From the NCBI GenBank assembly GCA_904063045.1, contig CAJFCJ010000001.1, forward strand, positions 1,557,501 through 1,621,500: a DNA stretch of 64,000 nucleotides, in the 5' to 3' direction. Below are positions 23,517 through 35,273 of the stretch, in pieces. This DNA is from Dimorphilus gyrociliatus. Lineage: Eukaryota; Annelida; Polychaeta; Dinophilidae. The notes beneath the pieces are model-generated. The model ran no database searches. It was given only the letters and a program-made list of their open reading frames with translations, and was not told where the DNA came from. Every line of letters starts with the position of its first letter. Position 1 is the first letter of the stretch. A program made the position numbers and the translations under genes.

Positions 23517-26500
23517 ATGACAATGAACGTCCAACACGTCCTTATTCCGTCTTCCGACTTTGAAACTCGCAGGAATCCAACGTTTTCAAGACTTATCTTC
23601 CGTTGTAGTTTCTGGTCCAAATATTGTGTTTTTGTTATCAATTTCTTCGTGTGGGTTCGTATTTCCTATTTACTGAAAGCATCACTTGATTACCCATCTA
23701 TTTTAGACATTTAACACGTTTTCTCTTTCACTCTATAGACCTTTGAGAAATGTGTAGAATGCTTTCTCTAACATTTTAAAGGAAAAAAAAAAAACAAAAT
23801 CTTATCCTAGATATATTAGTGTATTAGCCTATATTTCATTATATATAATTATATAATAGCCTCAAAGTTCTCATATTAAGAGTAAATAGAATAATTGATG
23901 ACTATTAATTATCGTGCATGTGTGTAGACCCTTTGGAAATGCTTCATTAATTAGTCTTGAATAAAAAAGTAGTTTTGATAAAGCGGGGAACGTGTTTCAG
24001 AACCCTTAGAGTATTTTTAACGATTGATTACGTACAGAGGTTATTGTAAATTGGAGTCACTTTGTCTATTCATAATGAGTAAGGGTCAACATTTTTTCAA
24101 TTAAATCACTTAATGCTTTGAAATAATATTCCGCTTTTTTTGTAAGTAGACTAGAGAGTAATAGCAAACAAAATATTCTAATATTACTTACATAGACGGC
24201 TAAAGAATAATTTGCATCTTAACAGGTGGGAGGAGTATGTTTAATGTCGGCAGGAGCTTGGGCTCAATTGGAAAAATCACGGTATGACACATTTAACTCG
24301 TTCACCAATGATCCAGCACTTATTTTACTTCTAATTGGGGTCATAATGTTTATAATGAGCGCGTTTGGTTGCGTAGGCTCATTGAGAGAAAATATATGCC
24401 TGCTGAAAACTTTTTGTTTAATGACGGCTGCCGTTTTCGTTGGAGAATTGACGGCTGGTTCATTTACCATTTCGCTATCAAATAGATTGGAAGAAGAGTT
24501 GGTTGAAGATTTGTACAATGCGATACAACTCTACGGTGCGGAAAAGAAATTTACTGACGATATTGATTATGTGCAAAAGAGATTCGAATGTTGCGGTGCC
24601 AAATCCTATGACGACTGGCAATTAAATAAGCTATATAATTGGTAAGTGTAGAATTTTCTTCTTATTAGGTATAAATAAGAGGAAAAAAAACACCCTTTTC
24701 TTTCTCATAAAGACAACGAATTTCTTTAATCTTGTTAAAACTATAAGATTACCTCTTGGAGCTGAATAAACAAACATTGATCAATTAGGAGGAGATTGAT
24801 AGATTTAGCTTTATGTGAAGGAACAATAAAACCTTCAGCCTTGACACAATCCTATCGATTTTACCAGAGGGATGCGCTTATAGGTACTTTTTTACTATAG
24901 CATTTTTTCTTTTTTATTTTGAATAAGTTAAACGAAAAACGAATAAATTTCCCTCTTATTATGTATTTTCTCTCCTTTTTTTCTCATAAAAAACTAGAAT
25001 ATGAGTAATATTAAAAAAAAAATAGGACGAACTGTTAGCAACAGTGGAACGAACTGGAACGAATTGTTTGTATGCGCTCGTTAGCCACACTACACCCTAG
25101 GGAAATGGTTTTACGTTATCCTTTCCCTTTCTCTATAATTTGGTAATTTTTGCCAACTCTTGATATTTTGATGGCAATTTATTTCTTTTAAAAAAATACT
25201 GACAACGTTTACAACTATAAATAGATCTTTTCTAAACTAAGTACAGGTTCATTTCAGCTAGAGGTAATCAATGATTTAGCCCTTTTTTTCCCAAGGATTC
25301 CTAACAAATCTATTTGTTTGCACTGATAAAAAATATTTCAATACTTCTTAATGGTTTAGCAGGACATAGACAAATATTTTTTTCATTTGACGTTCGATAT
25401 TAGAACGATTCTTATTAATAAAAACGCTGCGATATACTGTATAATCAAGTTATATCATATTTGAACTAATCTACTTTTCTTTAATAAAAGTTCCGCAAAC
25501 TTCCCGTCAAGATGTGGAGTTCCAACTTCATGTTGCAAGCTTGATAACAGTCCTACTTGTGGCTACCAAACAAGGATTAATGGAGTAAGTATAAAGAACC
25601 GAAAAAAATCACGTGATAGCTTTAAAATTGCTCTCTGTTACAAACAATAGTTTAATCTTTTACTCATTTGGAAATTGAATATGGAAATCAATTAACGTGT
25701 ATCGCATACATTATTTATAAGACTATTACTCTACTTGTTAAAATAGAGCTGATTTAGTGTCAATATACACAAATTGTTGCCAAACGTTTTCAATTTCATT
25801 ATAAAGTAATTATTCATGCAGAGACAATTGTTAACAATAAGAATGGAACATTTTGAAGATATTAACAATAATGACAAATTTGACTTGAATTTACCATCTT
25901 AAAAAGGAATGATAAAAACCTAACCATTTTAAACGTTGAGTTTTTTTAAATGTCAAACTGCTTTTTCAAATGAAACTGTAATTTAGCAATTATCTGCCTT
26001 TTAGCAATTGGCAGATGCACCTCACCCTACGCATGCATAATATATCAAATATATAAGTCTTAATGTAGGTTAAATCATGACAATGTACTCGAATTTCTTT
26101 GCTGGGAGTCATGCAAGGCGTACTACACTAATCTTTTCTCAAAAGAAAAACATACTTTTATTCTCTAAAAATGTTGAAAAAGGAAAAAAGAAAAAAAATC
26201 ATAATAGAACTTGTTTGACTATTTTTAGGACAAACTAAAAATATACTACAATCTTAATTTCAATTTTTCTTATCAAGCCATATATAATATGTATATTTAC
26301 AATGTGTACGTTATTATTTATAAAGTTAGAATACTATATTACTCTTTCTAGTTGCAATAAAATGACCTTCTTTAGGTACATGGCGATATAGAACAGGTAG
26401 TTTAGACTACCTTACCTAAATTTCATGCTGAGAAAACAAACGCCCTTGAAAATGCAAATAGGTCAATAGGAGCAATACTATATATATATATATATATATA

Positions 26501-27132
26501 TTTATACATAAAGTGTAAATATAGGTAAAACTTGACAATTAAAAATTAGGAGATGATAAAGATTACTGATCTTTAGTCTTTTAAGTCAAGGTAATCTATG
26601 CAATTTATCATATAGGCCTTATCCTTTTACTTTTTATGGGAATGGAGTTTTTTATATGAAAAAGTTAATAAATAGTTAATTTCTATGCGATCATTTATGT
26701 ATTCTTCTCTCTTTCTTTTATATCAATAATACTTATTTATTGGCCTTTTATTACAAAAGTATAAAGTTTGCAAAAAGCTCAGTTTGCCACGTGATCTAAT
26801 ATCTTTACAATTTATCTGCGATAAATTACCGACTATTTTTTTTATGCACTCATTTTGTGTCACAACAGGTACAATATGCTTCATACTCCATAAGAACAAA
26901 AGGCTGCGTTTATTACCTCATGAACGTGTTTAAAAATAACTTAACTGTTATCGGCTTTATAGCCTTTATTGTAGGGTTATTGGAGATAATAGCTATCATT
27001 TTAGCTATCATGCAATTAAAACATCTAGAAAAAATTCAAAGAGGAAGGTCTTCCGAAGATGTACGATTAAAGATGACTGTTAGAAAGGTATATAATTCTC
27101 ATGCCTCATACGATGATGAACTTCGACGTTAA
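23517..27132 (+). CDS. TspanC8-type tetraspanin (TSPAN33-like)
   Basis: Four exons (23517-23654, 24226-24641, 25491-25584, 26869-27132) join in phase to 303 residues. TM1 is WSKYCVFVINFFVWVGGVCL. TM2/TM3 carry DPALILLLIGVIMFIMSAFG, CVGSLRENICLLKTFCL and a TM4 near the end (IGFIAFIVGLLEIIAIILAI). Between TM3 and TM4 the large loop has CCG, then NCSANFPSRC, PTSCC, TCGY and KGC: eight cysteines, the TspanC8 signature. GSLRENICLL and DPAILL-type sequence are closest to TSPAN33. TspanC8 proteins escort ADAM10 to the cell surface. The 5' leader has a GA tract. The introns of 850 and 1280 bases are unusually long for this window. Confidence 0.9.
26479..26503. repeat. (TA)n microsatellite in a tetraspanin intron
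   Basis: A TA dinucleotide run inside the third intron of the tetraspanin gene. Confidence 0.75.
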
Positions 27133-27837
27133 AGAATAACTGCTTCTCAAACTGTAAACAAATGTTAGGAATTGTTAATATTAACTGTACAAAAAAATAA
27201 AAAGAAAGAAAAGAAGATATTGGTGCCATTTTTAGAATGAAATTTGATTTTTTTTTTAACTCTCTTATTTCAATCTGTACAGAAATATATACAAATAAAC
27301 AATATACAGATATATACAATATATATGCATATATCAAATTTATATATTCAGATAATAGATCTATTTGAAGTATATATTTCTTAATAAATATTCGATAATA
27401 TAATTATTTAAAAAAAAAAAGAACAATAATAATCAATAACCAATTAGAAAAATGCCTGATCATATCTACTTAAAATGAATCTATAAATAAATAATACTTT
27501 GGATAGAAAAAAATTCAATCAACTTCATTTTATTCAATATCCACTAGCTTGTCCATTTATCTTAGAGTAAATTTTTCCTTTTTTAGACATTTTCAAAATG
27601 ATTAAATGAACTGAAAAACAACAAAATGTTTTTAAAGTTAAGATCCGGTCACTTTGAAGCCAAAAGGAATTTCCATTAACTCTATATAACATTCATGGTA
27701 TTTGGATGAAGTATAATGAAAAATAAAGTGACTCTTTTGTTATTTCTAGTTTCAATACATTGTAATTTATTTAACAAGTCTACTTTCTTGATTTAAAATA
27801 CAAAGAGAATAAAAAGTTTGCCGATAACTGATAAGAA
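27133..27837. other. Intergenic, AT-rich
   Basis: Tetraspanin 3' UTR followed by AT-rich sequence. AATAAA-type signals occur near 27196 and 27294. No coding signal seen. Confidence 0.45.
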
Positions 27838-28303
27838 ATGATAGAAGAAACAGGCATAACAAGAAAATTTTCTCTATATTATGATAATCGTAGTCCAGTT
27901 GCCAATCTGACAAATCTAATCGAGATTTTGGAAGTAAGTTATTCTATCTTGTTCCATTGAATAATGTAAAAATTCTACCGGTAAATAAATATATACAACT
28001 TCAGTTCGTGAAGAATTTATCACCATATTTATTAAGGAATTATATGGTTGCCTGTTGCAGAATGTACGATATACCTTATTTACATATCCCCCTAATAGAA
28101 ATGACTCGGGAAAATTGATAATATACAAACAGAACGTAAACTGATCCAGTTAGGTGCCTTTTGTCAGTCTAGTCACTCACCAAGTTTTTATTTGACTTTT
28201 ATTGATTACTTTTTTTCCTCAGTCATATTTTCTACTTGATTTTTCTTTTATTAAAGTCTTCCGTAGGCAGGATTCTGTTTATTATATTTCCACTTGTTCT
28301 TGA
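27838..28303 (+). CDS. Candidate small three-exon gene (83 codons)
   Basis: ATG at 27838 opens a 32-codon exon ending at a good donor (GAA|GTAAGTTATT). An acceptor TGTTGCAG at 28060 gives an in-phase exon of 25 codons ending AAC|GTAAAC. The acceptor TTTTCCTCAG at 28222 leads to a last exon closed by TGA at 28303. The joined peptide (MIEETGITRKFSLYYDN ... KLIIYKQN ... CS) is non-repetitive and looks coding, and all three exons join in phase 0. I recognise no family. An open minus-strand frame (28251-28442) overlaps the last exon, so exon 3 in particular is doubtful. Confidence 0.35.
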
Positions 28304-28857
28304 CCAAAGGGAAGAGTCTTTTCATTCCTTTGAAAAACGAATACTTCCGTATCCTTTGATTAGTTCTCTCGCAAATTCCAATTAACAAACTGAAAGATGA
28401 GGCTAGAAGAAGAAACAGGAATTTCCTGTAAATTTCATACAAAGACTATTAAAGTAGAATTGAAAAGAAGTATCATTTAATCTTTTTAGAATACTTGTAT
28501 CTCTAATTCCAATAGATGGCACACTATGTAAACACCAAGAAAAGTACTATTCTCCTTTTCTAATCAAATCCTATAATTTGGCTTTCAAACTAACCGAATT
28601 GGATAAAGGAGGCTATCTTGTTTCACGCAAATCTTATCGATTATCGAATTTCAAATGATTAAGTATTTATTCTTCTGTTAAGCGACTAATTATGGTTGTA
28701 ATTTTAAGCTACTCTATTTTCGATTATAAAACCCTACTTATTCTGATTAGATCAATTTATTTCCAATTCAATTATTGTATTAACACAAATAGACAAGAAA
28801 ATAGTAAAAGATTCTTTTTACCCAGGTATCCATTTTGAATACAACAAAAAAAAGTTT

Positions 28858-28879
28858 AAAAATGTTCTAGAACATTTTT
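28858..28879. repeat. Perfect 22-base palindrome (HSE-like core)
   Basis: The sequence reads identically on both strands over 22 bases, centred on TTCTAGAA. The core TTCnnGAA is a tail-to-tail heat-shock-factor site. It lies about 200 bases upstream of the GPI-type receptor gene start at 29082. Confidence 0.6.
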
Positions 28880-29081
28880 TTTATAAAGTGAAAAAATTCA
28901 TCATTTTTAATTAAATTATTAATCTTGATAATAAATAATATTTTATTATAAATCAAAGTAATAATTAAATTATAATGTTTTTTATAAAGTTAAGAAAATT
29001 GTTTTATACGAATATAAATGTGTTCTGTTGAGTTGTTTCATCGAGTCAGATAGCGGAAATATTAATTGTCACCTTATAGCC

Positions 29082-30462
29082 ATGCTTTTTAAAAATTTTA
29101 TCATTTCTTGTTTACTTTGCTGCTCTTTTCAAGAAGACGAATTCTTTAAAAAAGTACCAAGAAATATCGCTGTTACTCCCGAAACTAGTCACTTTAATTT
29201 TGACTGTGAAGTTGTTGGCGAAGACGAAAAAGGAGTCGCAACAAGACAAGATGTTTTCATTATGTCTAAAAGTAAAATTATAAAAGAGTATCAAGCTTTT
29301 TATGAAGCGAATGGTACTAGTGTAATTTATACGAAGCCGGCTGAACAATATGTAAATGATACGTATCACGACTGTATTGTTTTTCCATTTTCCAGAAGGG
29401 CAAGAGCTGTATTTTCTGTTCTCTGTACGTATTAACAATGATATATTTATAATATACTAAATGATATGATGGTTAATTTCAGCTAAGTTTACTTGTAATA
29501 TACCTGAAAAAGTACGAGAGGGGGAAATTATGACTGTTGACATGACAATTAAGTTTACTCATTTTTCGCCTACTTCCAAATGTAATCTTGGATTAGCATC
29601 TAGTACTAAATTAGACTATGATAATATTAATAATCAGGAGGAAAAACTTCAAGGGAAAGCATCGTTTAATCACACCGCTTCAGTGGTAAAATCAATGAAC
29701 GGTCAAACATTGAAATGTGAAATTTTTTATGATGAAAGTCAGGATTCTTTAACCGAAGAATTAGACCATTTAAGAAATATACAGGAAAAAATTGATTCCA
29801 ATAAACATTCCATTGATACAAAACAACCCAAGTTACTTGGGGCTAGTTTCCAATGCGAGAGAAAAGTTGAGCTTGAATGTGAGTAGTATCACGCTATTGA
29901 AAATTAAAACAAAAAATTTAGTCAATTATATCTTAAATTTCTATGTTCTTATTCATAGATGGAGCTCAGAATATAACAATTTCTATAGACGGAATTATTG
30001 CTTTGTGTGAATATGATTCATATCCTAAATCATCAAATATTACGTGGAGTATAAAACAGGATGAAAATGTAAAATTACAACTGATAATTTTAATTTATTT
30101 ATCCAATTAACTAACATCCTTATTATTAAATTTCAGAATACAGAAAAATTATCAACAACAACAAATGTACTGGATATCGAAAAATATCAAAATAAATACG
30201 TACAAATTTCTTGCGATGTACGTGTGGACTTTTACGATGGATCATTTTCTATAAAATCCAGCGAGTATAGTGAAAGAACCTATGTTGGTAAGTTGTTGTA
30301 ATTATACGATTTAGATAGAGATTAACTTATATATTTACAATATAAACTGATATTAAATTGAGTCTACTTTTAATTGCAGTTAGAGATGGATCAACTTCTA
30401 GTTTTTTGAAGGCAAACTTAACAGCAATCTGGATTTTAAGCATTTTAATTTACAATTTGTAA
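29082..30462 (+). CDS. Secreted/GPI-type Ig-like receptor, paralogue of the 31291-33664 gene
   Basis: Five exons (29082-29424, 29483-29878, 29959-30068, 30137-30287, 30380-30462) join in phase to 360 residues. An N-terminal signal peptide (MLFKNFIISCLLCCSFQ) is followed by extracellular modules with paired Cys: PRNIAVTPETSHFNFDC with NDTYHDC, FTCNI with LKCEIFYD, and LCEYDS with ISCDVRVDFYDG. These look like divergent Ig-like domains, with several splice sites in phase 1 as is usual for Ig exons. The last exon ends in a small-residue stretch (GSTSS) and a hydrophobic tail (AIWILSILIYNL) with nothing after it, the pattern of a GPI-attachment signal. The neighbouring convergent gene is a clear paralogue with a transmembrane segment and signalling tail. 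Ligand and family are unknown; the GPI call is inferred. Confidence 0.7.
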
Positions 30463-31290
30463 ATTTGTAAATTTTAGACTAAAATATGTTTTTAACAGTC
30501 TACAATAGTCCTCTAAAATATAAGAATAGTAGTACACTATAAACTCGATAACAGCTACATTTCCTTTATTTAAGTCTTTTAAACGCTACTATTATACTAT
30601 ATACTCTATTCCACTTGTATCCAACTCAACAAACACCCTGTTTAAAACACTGTCTTTTTGAAAACTTATAATTATGACAAATGAAATTAAAAACTATAGC
30701 GACCGGATTAAAATCTTAAGTGTTTTTAATCCCTTCTCCACACTAATAGATTTCTTAACAGTAGTAATATTTATCCTCTCAAGGTTTGCAACAAAGTTAG
30801 TTCAGCATAAACTTAAAAACTGTTTAAAAATTCAAGTTTTTATTAAATTAGGTGAAAAATATAACAAAAAATTCAACTTTTGGACAGAAATTGTATAAAA
30901 GCATATAAAAAGACTTAAACAATGGTTGATGATAATTATATAGAGCTGGATTTGCATAGTGTTTTTGATCCCTAAAAACAAGAATGATGAGAGTATACTA
31001 CAGTTTTAACATAAAAATGAAATATAAAATGAAATTGAATTTCGAAAAAGATTAACGAATCCGAAAATGTTGAATAATACAAGAACCGATTTTTTACTAA
31101 ATTAAATAATACATTGCGACAATCCTAATGGAGGAATAAATCTTCTGCTTTACCGCATAAAACATAGAAAAACAAGTGTGTTTACAAGCAAATTAGCGAC
31201 CATGAGGAACAAGCTATGCTGGATAATATATCGGAATCAAGTATTGATAAGATAAACACAAGGTTACAAAATATTCACAATACTATGCTA
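30463..31290. other. Convergent intergenic region between the paralogues
   Basis: AT-rich sequence containing both 3' UTRs. One ATG frame (30674-30898) is open, but it is Ile/Lys/Phe-rich with no homologue I know and no splice context, so I do not call it. Confidence 0.4.
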
Positions 31291-33664
31291 TTATGCTAAC
31301 GAATAAGGTATTTTATATGGAGGCGGTGGAGTCGTTTTATCAACATTCGAATAGATAACGCTAGCACCACTCGCAGCTTCTTCAAAACCGTAAAATTGTG
31401 GTCTTATTTCGCTGTAAATGGACGATGCTATACCGTCATTCCCAGAGGATAAGTTTACATTATCCAGAGGGTATAAGGGTTTCCGGCTATTGGCTTTTGT
31501 GTCCACAATGACAGCAGAGCCATCTTCATCGGCGCAGACTACTCTATCCGACTGTAGCAAAGACAAAAAATATTTTATTTATATAAAATTCTGAACACTT
31601 TTCTGATTGCATTCATCATAGTTAGAATGATACAAAAATTCTTCTTCCTCCTCATAAACCTGTTAGATAACCATTTATCAATAATTTATCTTGGAAAATT
31701 TTAAAAACTTTCATCTAGAGGCGCATGCTTTTTTTTTTCCTCTCTTTTTTTTGTTATAAAAAATTTGCACTCCTATTCGATTAAAATAAGCAGTCGGATT
31801 AGGAGCTCTTTTTTTTTATTTAAAACATTTTGCGTAGGTTTAATATATAAAAATGACTTACATCATTGGTAATTGCTTTTTGAGGTTTCAGGTCTCGAGC
31901 AACTTTCTCCGATCTGTAGTAATAAGTACAAACATTTAATTTAACAACCTTCCTGTTTGTTAACCACAAACCCAATATCTTTTGCCATCTCTTTATTTTT
32001 TTCTTTTTCCTTTCTTCGGCATATTATCACAGTGATTACAACAAGAATAACAAGAATAGCCATTGTCACTCCAACAGCTATCCCAATTTGACTGCTTGCG
32101 CTAAGTCCACTGCTAGACTTGTCAGTGTTTTCTGAAATAAAGTGTTTAACTTGTTAATCACATCAAAAAAATGTATAAAGCTCTTTGTTAAGTTTTATAA
32201 TGAACTGTGTTACAAGCTGTCTTTAAGATAGAAGCCACACAAGCTACAACTAAATCTGCCGATGCTACCTAAGATAGCAGTTGACAACATGGTACTGGAC
32301 TCCATAGATTCTCCTATCGTGGTCCTTTCAACTGAAATTTCAATTATCTTATACTACGATTGCATTTCAATACAAAAAATTTCATTCTTAACTATTGTGT
32401 AGCTTAAGAATATGCATAGGCCTAAATATGATAATTTAGTAAACTTACCAAGTCGAATTTTTTCACTAAAAGAGCTACTCTTTTCTTTGGTTGTTCCATC
32501 ATAAAACATAACTGATACTGTACATGAGATAGTGATAGGGCTTTCAAGGTATGCTTCAAACTTCAACTCCCTCGATTGCAGTTTTTTAACAATTTGACTC
32601 TAATTTCATTCAATTTAAAAAATATTTTTATACTATAAGAAAGTGAATAATTTATTAATATCTTAATATCTTACTCCGTTGGTATATCTGATGATAAAGG
32701 TTATATTGACGATGTTAGGATTGGAGTCATATTTACATATAGCTCTGTCTTCGTCAATCTCTACTTTCACAGAATCATCCAAATCTGAAATTAAAAGTGG
32801 GCGTTAAGATATAATTTTTTAACATTATACTTAATGGATTATATTAAAGATTAACTTACACTCAACATTTAAATTCTTTTTACAGATGAATTTGCTAAAA
32901 GTTAGTTTTGGCTGTTTTTCGTCAATATATAAATTACGACCTGCAGTAGGTATAAGTTTGAAGTGATTTGATTCAATGGGTAAAATATTCTCATCTGGTT
33001 TATAATCAAATCTACATCTTAATTCTCTGCCTTGCATTGACCTATGCGCAATATTTGTAAGTTCATTAGTAACGAGACCACGTAATTTTACGTTGGGCGA
33101 GTTGAGATTTTCGTAAAATGGATCTGTTGTTGCACTATCAAGTTTCAAGCCTACATCACATATAATAGTTGGCGAGAAATGGGTAAAATGTATGGACAGT
33201 TTCAAGCCAACTGATTCCCCTTCTTTTACTGCTTCCTTAGCATCACATTTAAAATCCGCTGTTAGTTTAAAAAAAGACCTCTTGTTAAAAATGATTATCT
33301 TATTTATTATCTAAGTTATTGTTAACTTACATAAGGTAGCGAAGGCTGCTCTGTAGCTTTCTTCCTTGAAAGATTCTACACACTCAAAATAGGTATCGTC
33401 TTCGTATTCATCTGCTTTTTTTGTGTAAAAAGTTTCATCTCCAACGTTTCTGTAGTGTTCTGTGTACTCAGGCCCAATTTCATTTAACCAGAAAATTTTT
33501 TTTGATTCGTTTGTTTTTATCGCTTTATGTTTAACAGAGCAATTGAAGCTAAAATTCGAAATTTCTGGTGTCACAACGATATTCCTGGGCTTTACTATAT
33601 CCTGTGTCTGACTTGAGATAAAATAAGTTGAGAGTAACATAAAGATGAAGTGGGAGTTGATCAT
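31291..33664 (-). CDS. Ig-like transmembrane receptor with two ITIM-like motifs
   Basis: Minus-strand multi-exon gene; the true ATG is at 33664 (MINSHFIFMLLSTYFISS, a signal peptide). Extracellular exons 33331-33664 and 32860-33258 and two more near 32670-32780 and 32455-32592 parallel the GPI-type paralogue exon by exon (PRNIVVTPEISNFSFNC; DDTYFEC; IHFTHFSP; KQPKL; ITISCTVSVMFYDG). A separate exon encodes the TM segment (GIAVGVTMAILVILVVITVI) followed by CRRKEKEK. The cytoplasmic tail runs to 31291, with VYEEEEEFLY, then SIYSEI and VIYSNV 21 residues apart, both fitting S/I/V/LxYxxI/V/L, and a PPPPY WW-ligand motif. An extra in-phase exon near 32270-32335 (VERTTIGESME) could be a cassette. 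The junction just after the TM exon is not resolved by reading. Confidence 0.7.
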
Positions 33665-35273
33665 ATTTGCCACATATATCCGCTTTTTCTCATATGACTA
33701 AATTTTGTTACACCTTTCCCGTAACGGCCATTTTATAAAGTTTTCATGCATCAGCACCATCTAGTGTGAAATTAGCTACCCCACGGCCCTTTATAGATGG
33801 CGTTTTTTTAGTTATATCACTGTAGTTATTCAAGTGAATGTCTGACTAATCTTACTAAAGCCATCACGGAAAAATCATGACAGATAGTGACTGTGTCATT
33901 TATATAAAAAATAAATAAAATATACATAAAATATACAAAAAGTTTAAAGCAAAAATAAAAACAAACAAATACCTACGCCGTTGCGTGGGTTTGAAAATGT
34001 TAACTCGAAAACTTATTGTCTAAACTTATCACGTTTTGACACTGATAGCGATGGTAATTAACTCAATAATATTGTTTTTCAGAGTATCACTGTGCTAGAT
34101 ATTGATGCGTTTGATGGAGTATGCTCGCTTAATTGACTGTCTGCTGCAAACAAGTCGTCGAATTAGACTGTTACCATTTTCTTTTGACAAAGAAGTACCA
34201 TTAACAAAGCTGTCTCGAACAGGGATACTTTCAGAAATACTAGGTGTGCTTTTATCACGTTGTTTTCCATGATTTAGGGGCAGCACCGTCAAGAATCCTG
34301 TTAATTACTATTAAACCTGTATAGATGGCGTACGATCAAAAGAACAGTTACCCAATATGAGCACACCTATATGCTTTAAAGTGTGCATTTAGTGTTAACT
34401 TTGAACTTTTGAACATTCTAATTGTTGTTAGAGTAGTAAAATATTCAATTTTGCATGTTTGCTCCCACTTGAATGAGGTATCATTCTTGGGGAAGAGCCA
34501 ATCAATTTTTTTCGGTTTTTTAACTAGATTTAATTAAGAAACAACCGTGAATTTATAAGATAAATTAATGATCATGAACGTCGTTAAGTTGTCTGATCGA
34601 TAGAGCATTATAGTCAAGTACTGCTAAAGTCAGCAATGCAATGTTAAACAGTATAATATATCGTATAGTATTATAACTAGGACAATTTATACAGTACAGA
34701 GGAAATGGACGTTTCCGTTTAAGAATAATGAATAAACAAAAAGTGTCAATATGATTTTAGCAGGTAAAGTATACAGTGTAGTTGCGTAACATTACAATTA
34801 AGACAAGTAGGTTTATGAAATACTATCTATACTTTTAAATCATCAAAGTTAAGTTCATTAATTGTTATCCTATGAATAGTAAACACTATCTCTTACAATT
34901 GACACTTCGTTTTTCCCAAAGAAGCTTTGTCTTATTAATAACAATTGTAGTTGATCCCTGGATTTCTTTTAAAACAATTTCTAAATAAAACTAACTCCAT
35001 TCATAGGTTCAAGCTGGTATATAAGGTTGAACTACGGGCAATGAACTGAACTTTCAAATAGGAAATGGTATTTTGTCATAAGTCTTTTATTGAAACTTAA
35101 ATAGCTATTGATGATTCAAAAGAAAGTACATGTGCATAATTGTAGGCTTATAAATACACTTTTTTTCATCTAAATTTGATATATATACAGTATATAAGTA
35201 CTATTCAGTGTTTAAGTAATTTGAAAAGAGTCATGTTTTGGTCTTGAAATTAAATATATTTCTTATTTATTAG
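33665..35273. other. Intergenic region with one gene fragment
   Basis: Mostly AT-rich sequence with no intact frame. It holds the degenerate tail copy at 34098-34260 and one TATACAGTATA palindrome near 35184. Nothing else recognised. Confidence 0.45.
34098..34260 (-). pseudogene. Decayed copy of the serine-repeat tail exon of the 35274-37420 gene
   Basis: On the minus strand this stretch reads PVRDSFVNGTSLSKENGNSL, closely matching SVRDSFVSETSISKDNSSSL in the last exon of the downstream gene. Further on, the DNA still matches (TTGATGCGTTTGATGGAGTATGC here against TTGATGCATTTGATGGAGTATTC there), but the frame has shifted, so the peptide diverges. A middle segment of the parent exon is missing. 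No start codon or splice context. A partial duplication that has decayed. Confidence 0.65.

Noticed and set aside
23315-23641. Leu/Ser-rich minus-strand ORFs opposite the tetraspanin first exon
   Set aside because: They are the complement of the GA-rich tract and of a real coding exon.
28251-28442. Minus-strand frame resembling a secreted peptide precursor
   Set aside because: It has no ATG (the frame begins at TTG after an in-frame TAG), and no upstream exon could be shown, so it is not listed as a gene; kept only as a finding.
30674-30898. 74-codon plus-strand ORF between the receptor paralogues
   Set aside because: It has an ATG but is Ile/Lys/Phe-rich as random AT-rich DNA would be, and has no similarity to the TM exon of the neighbouring gene.
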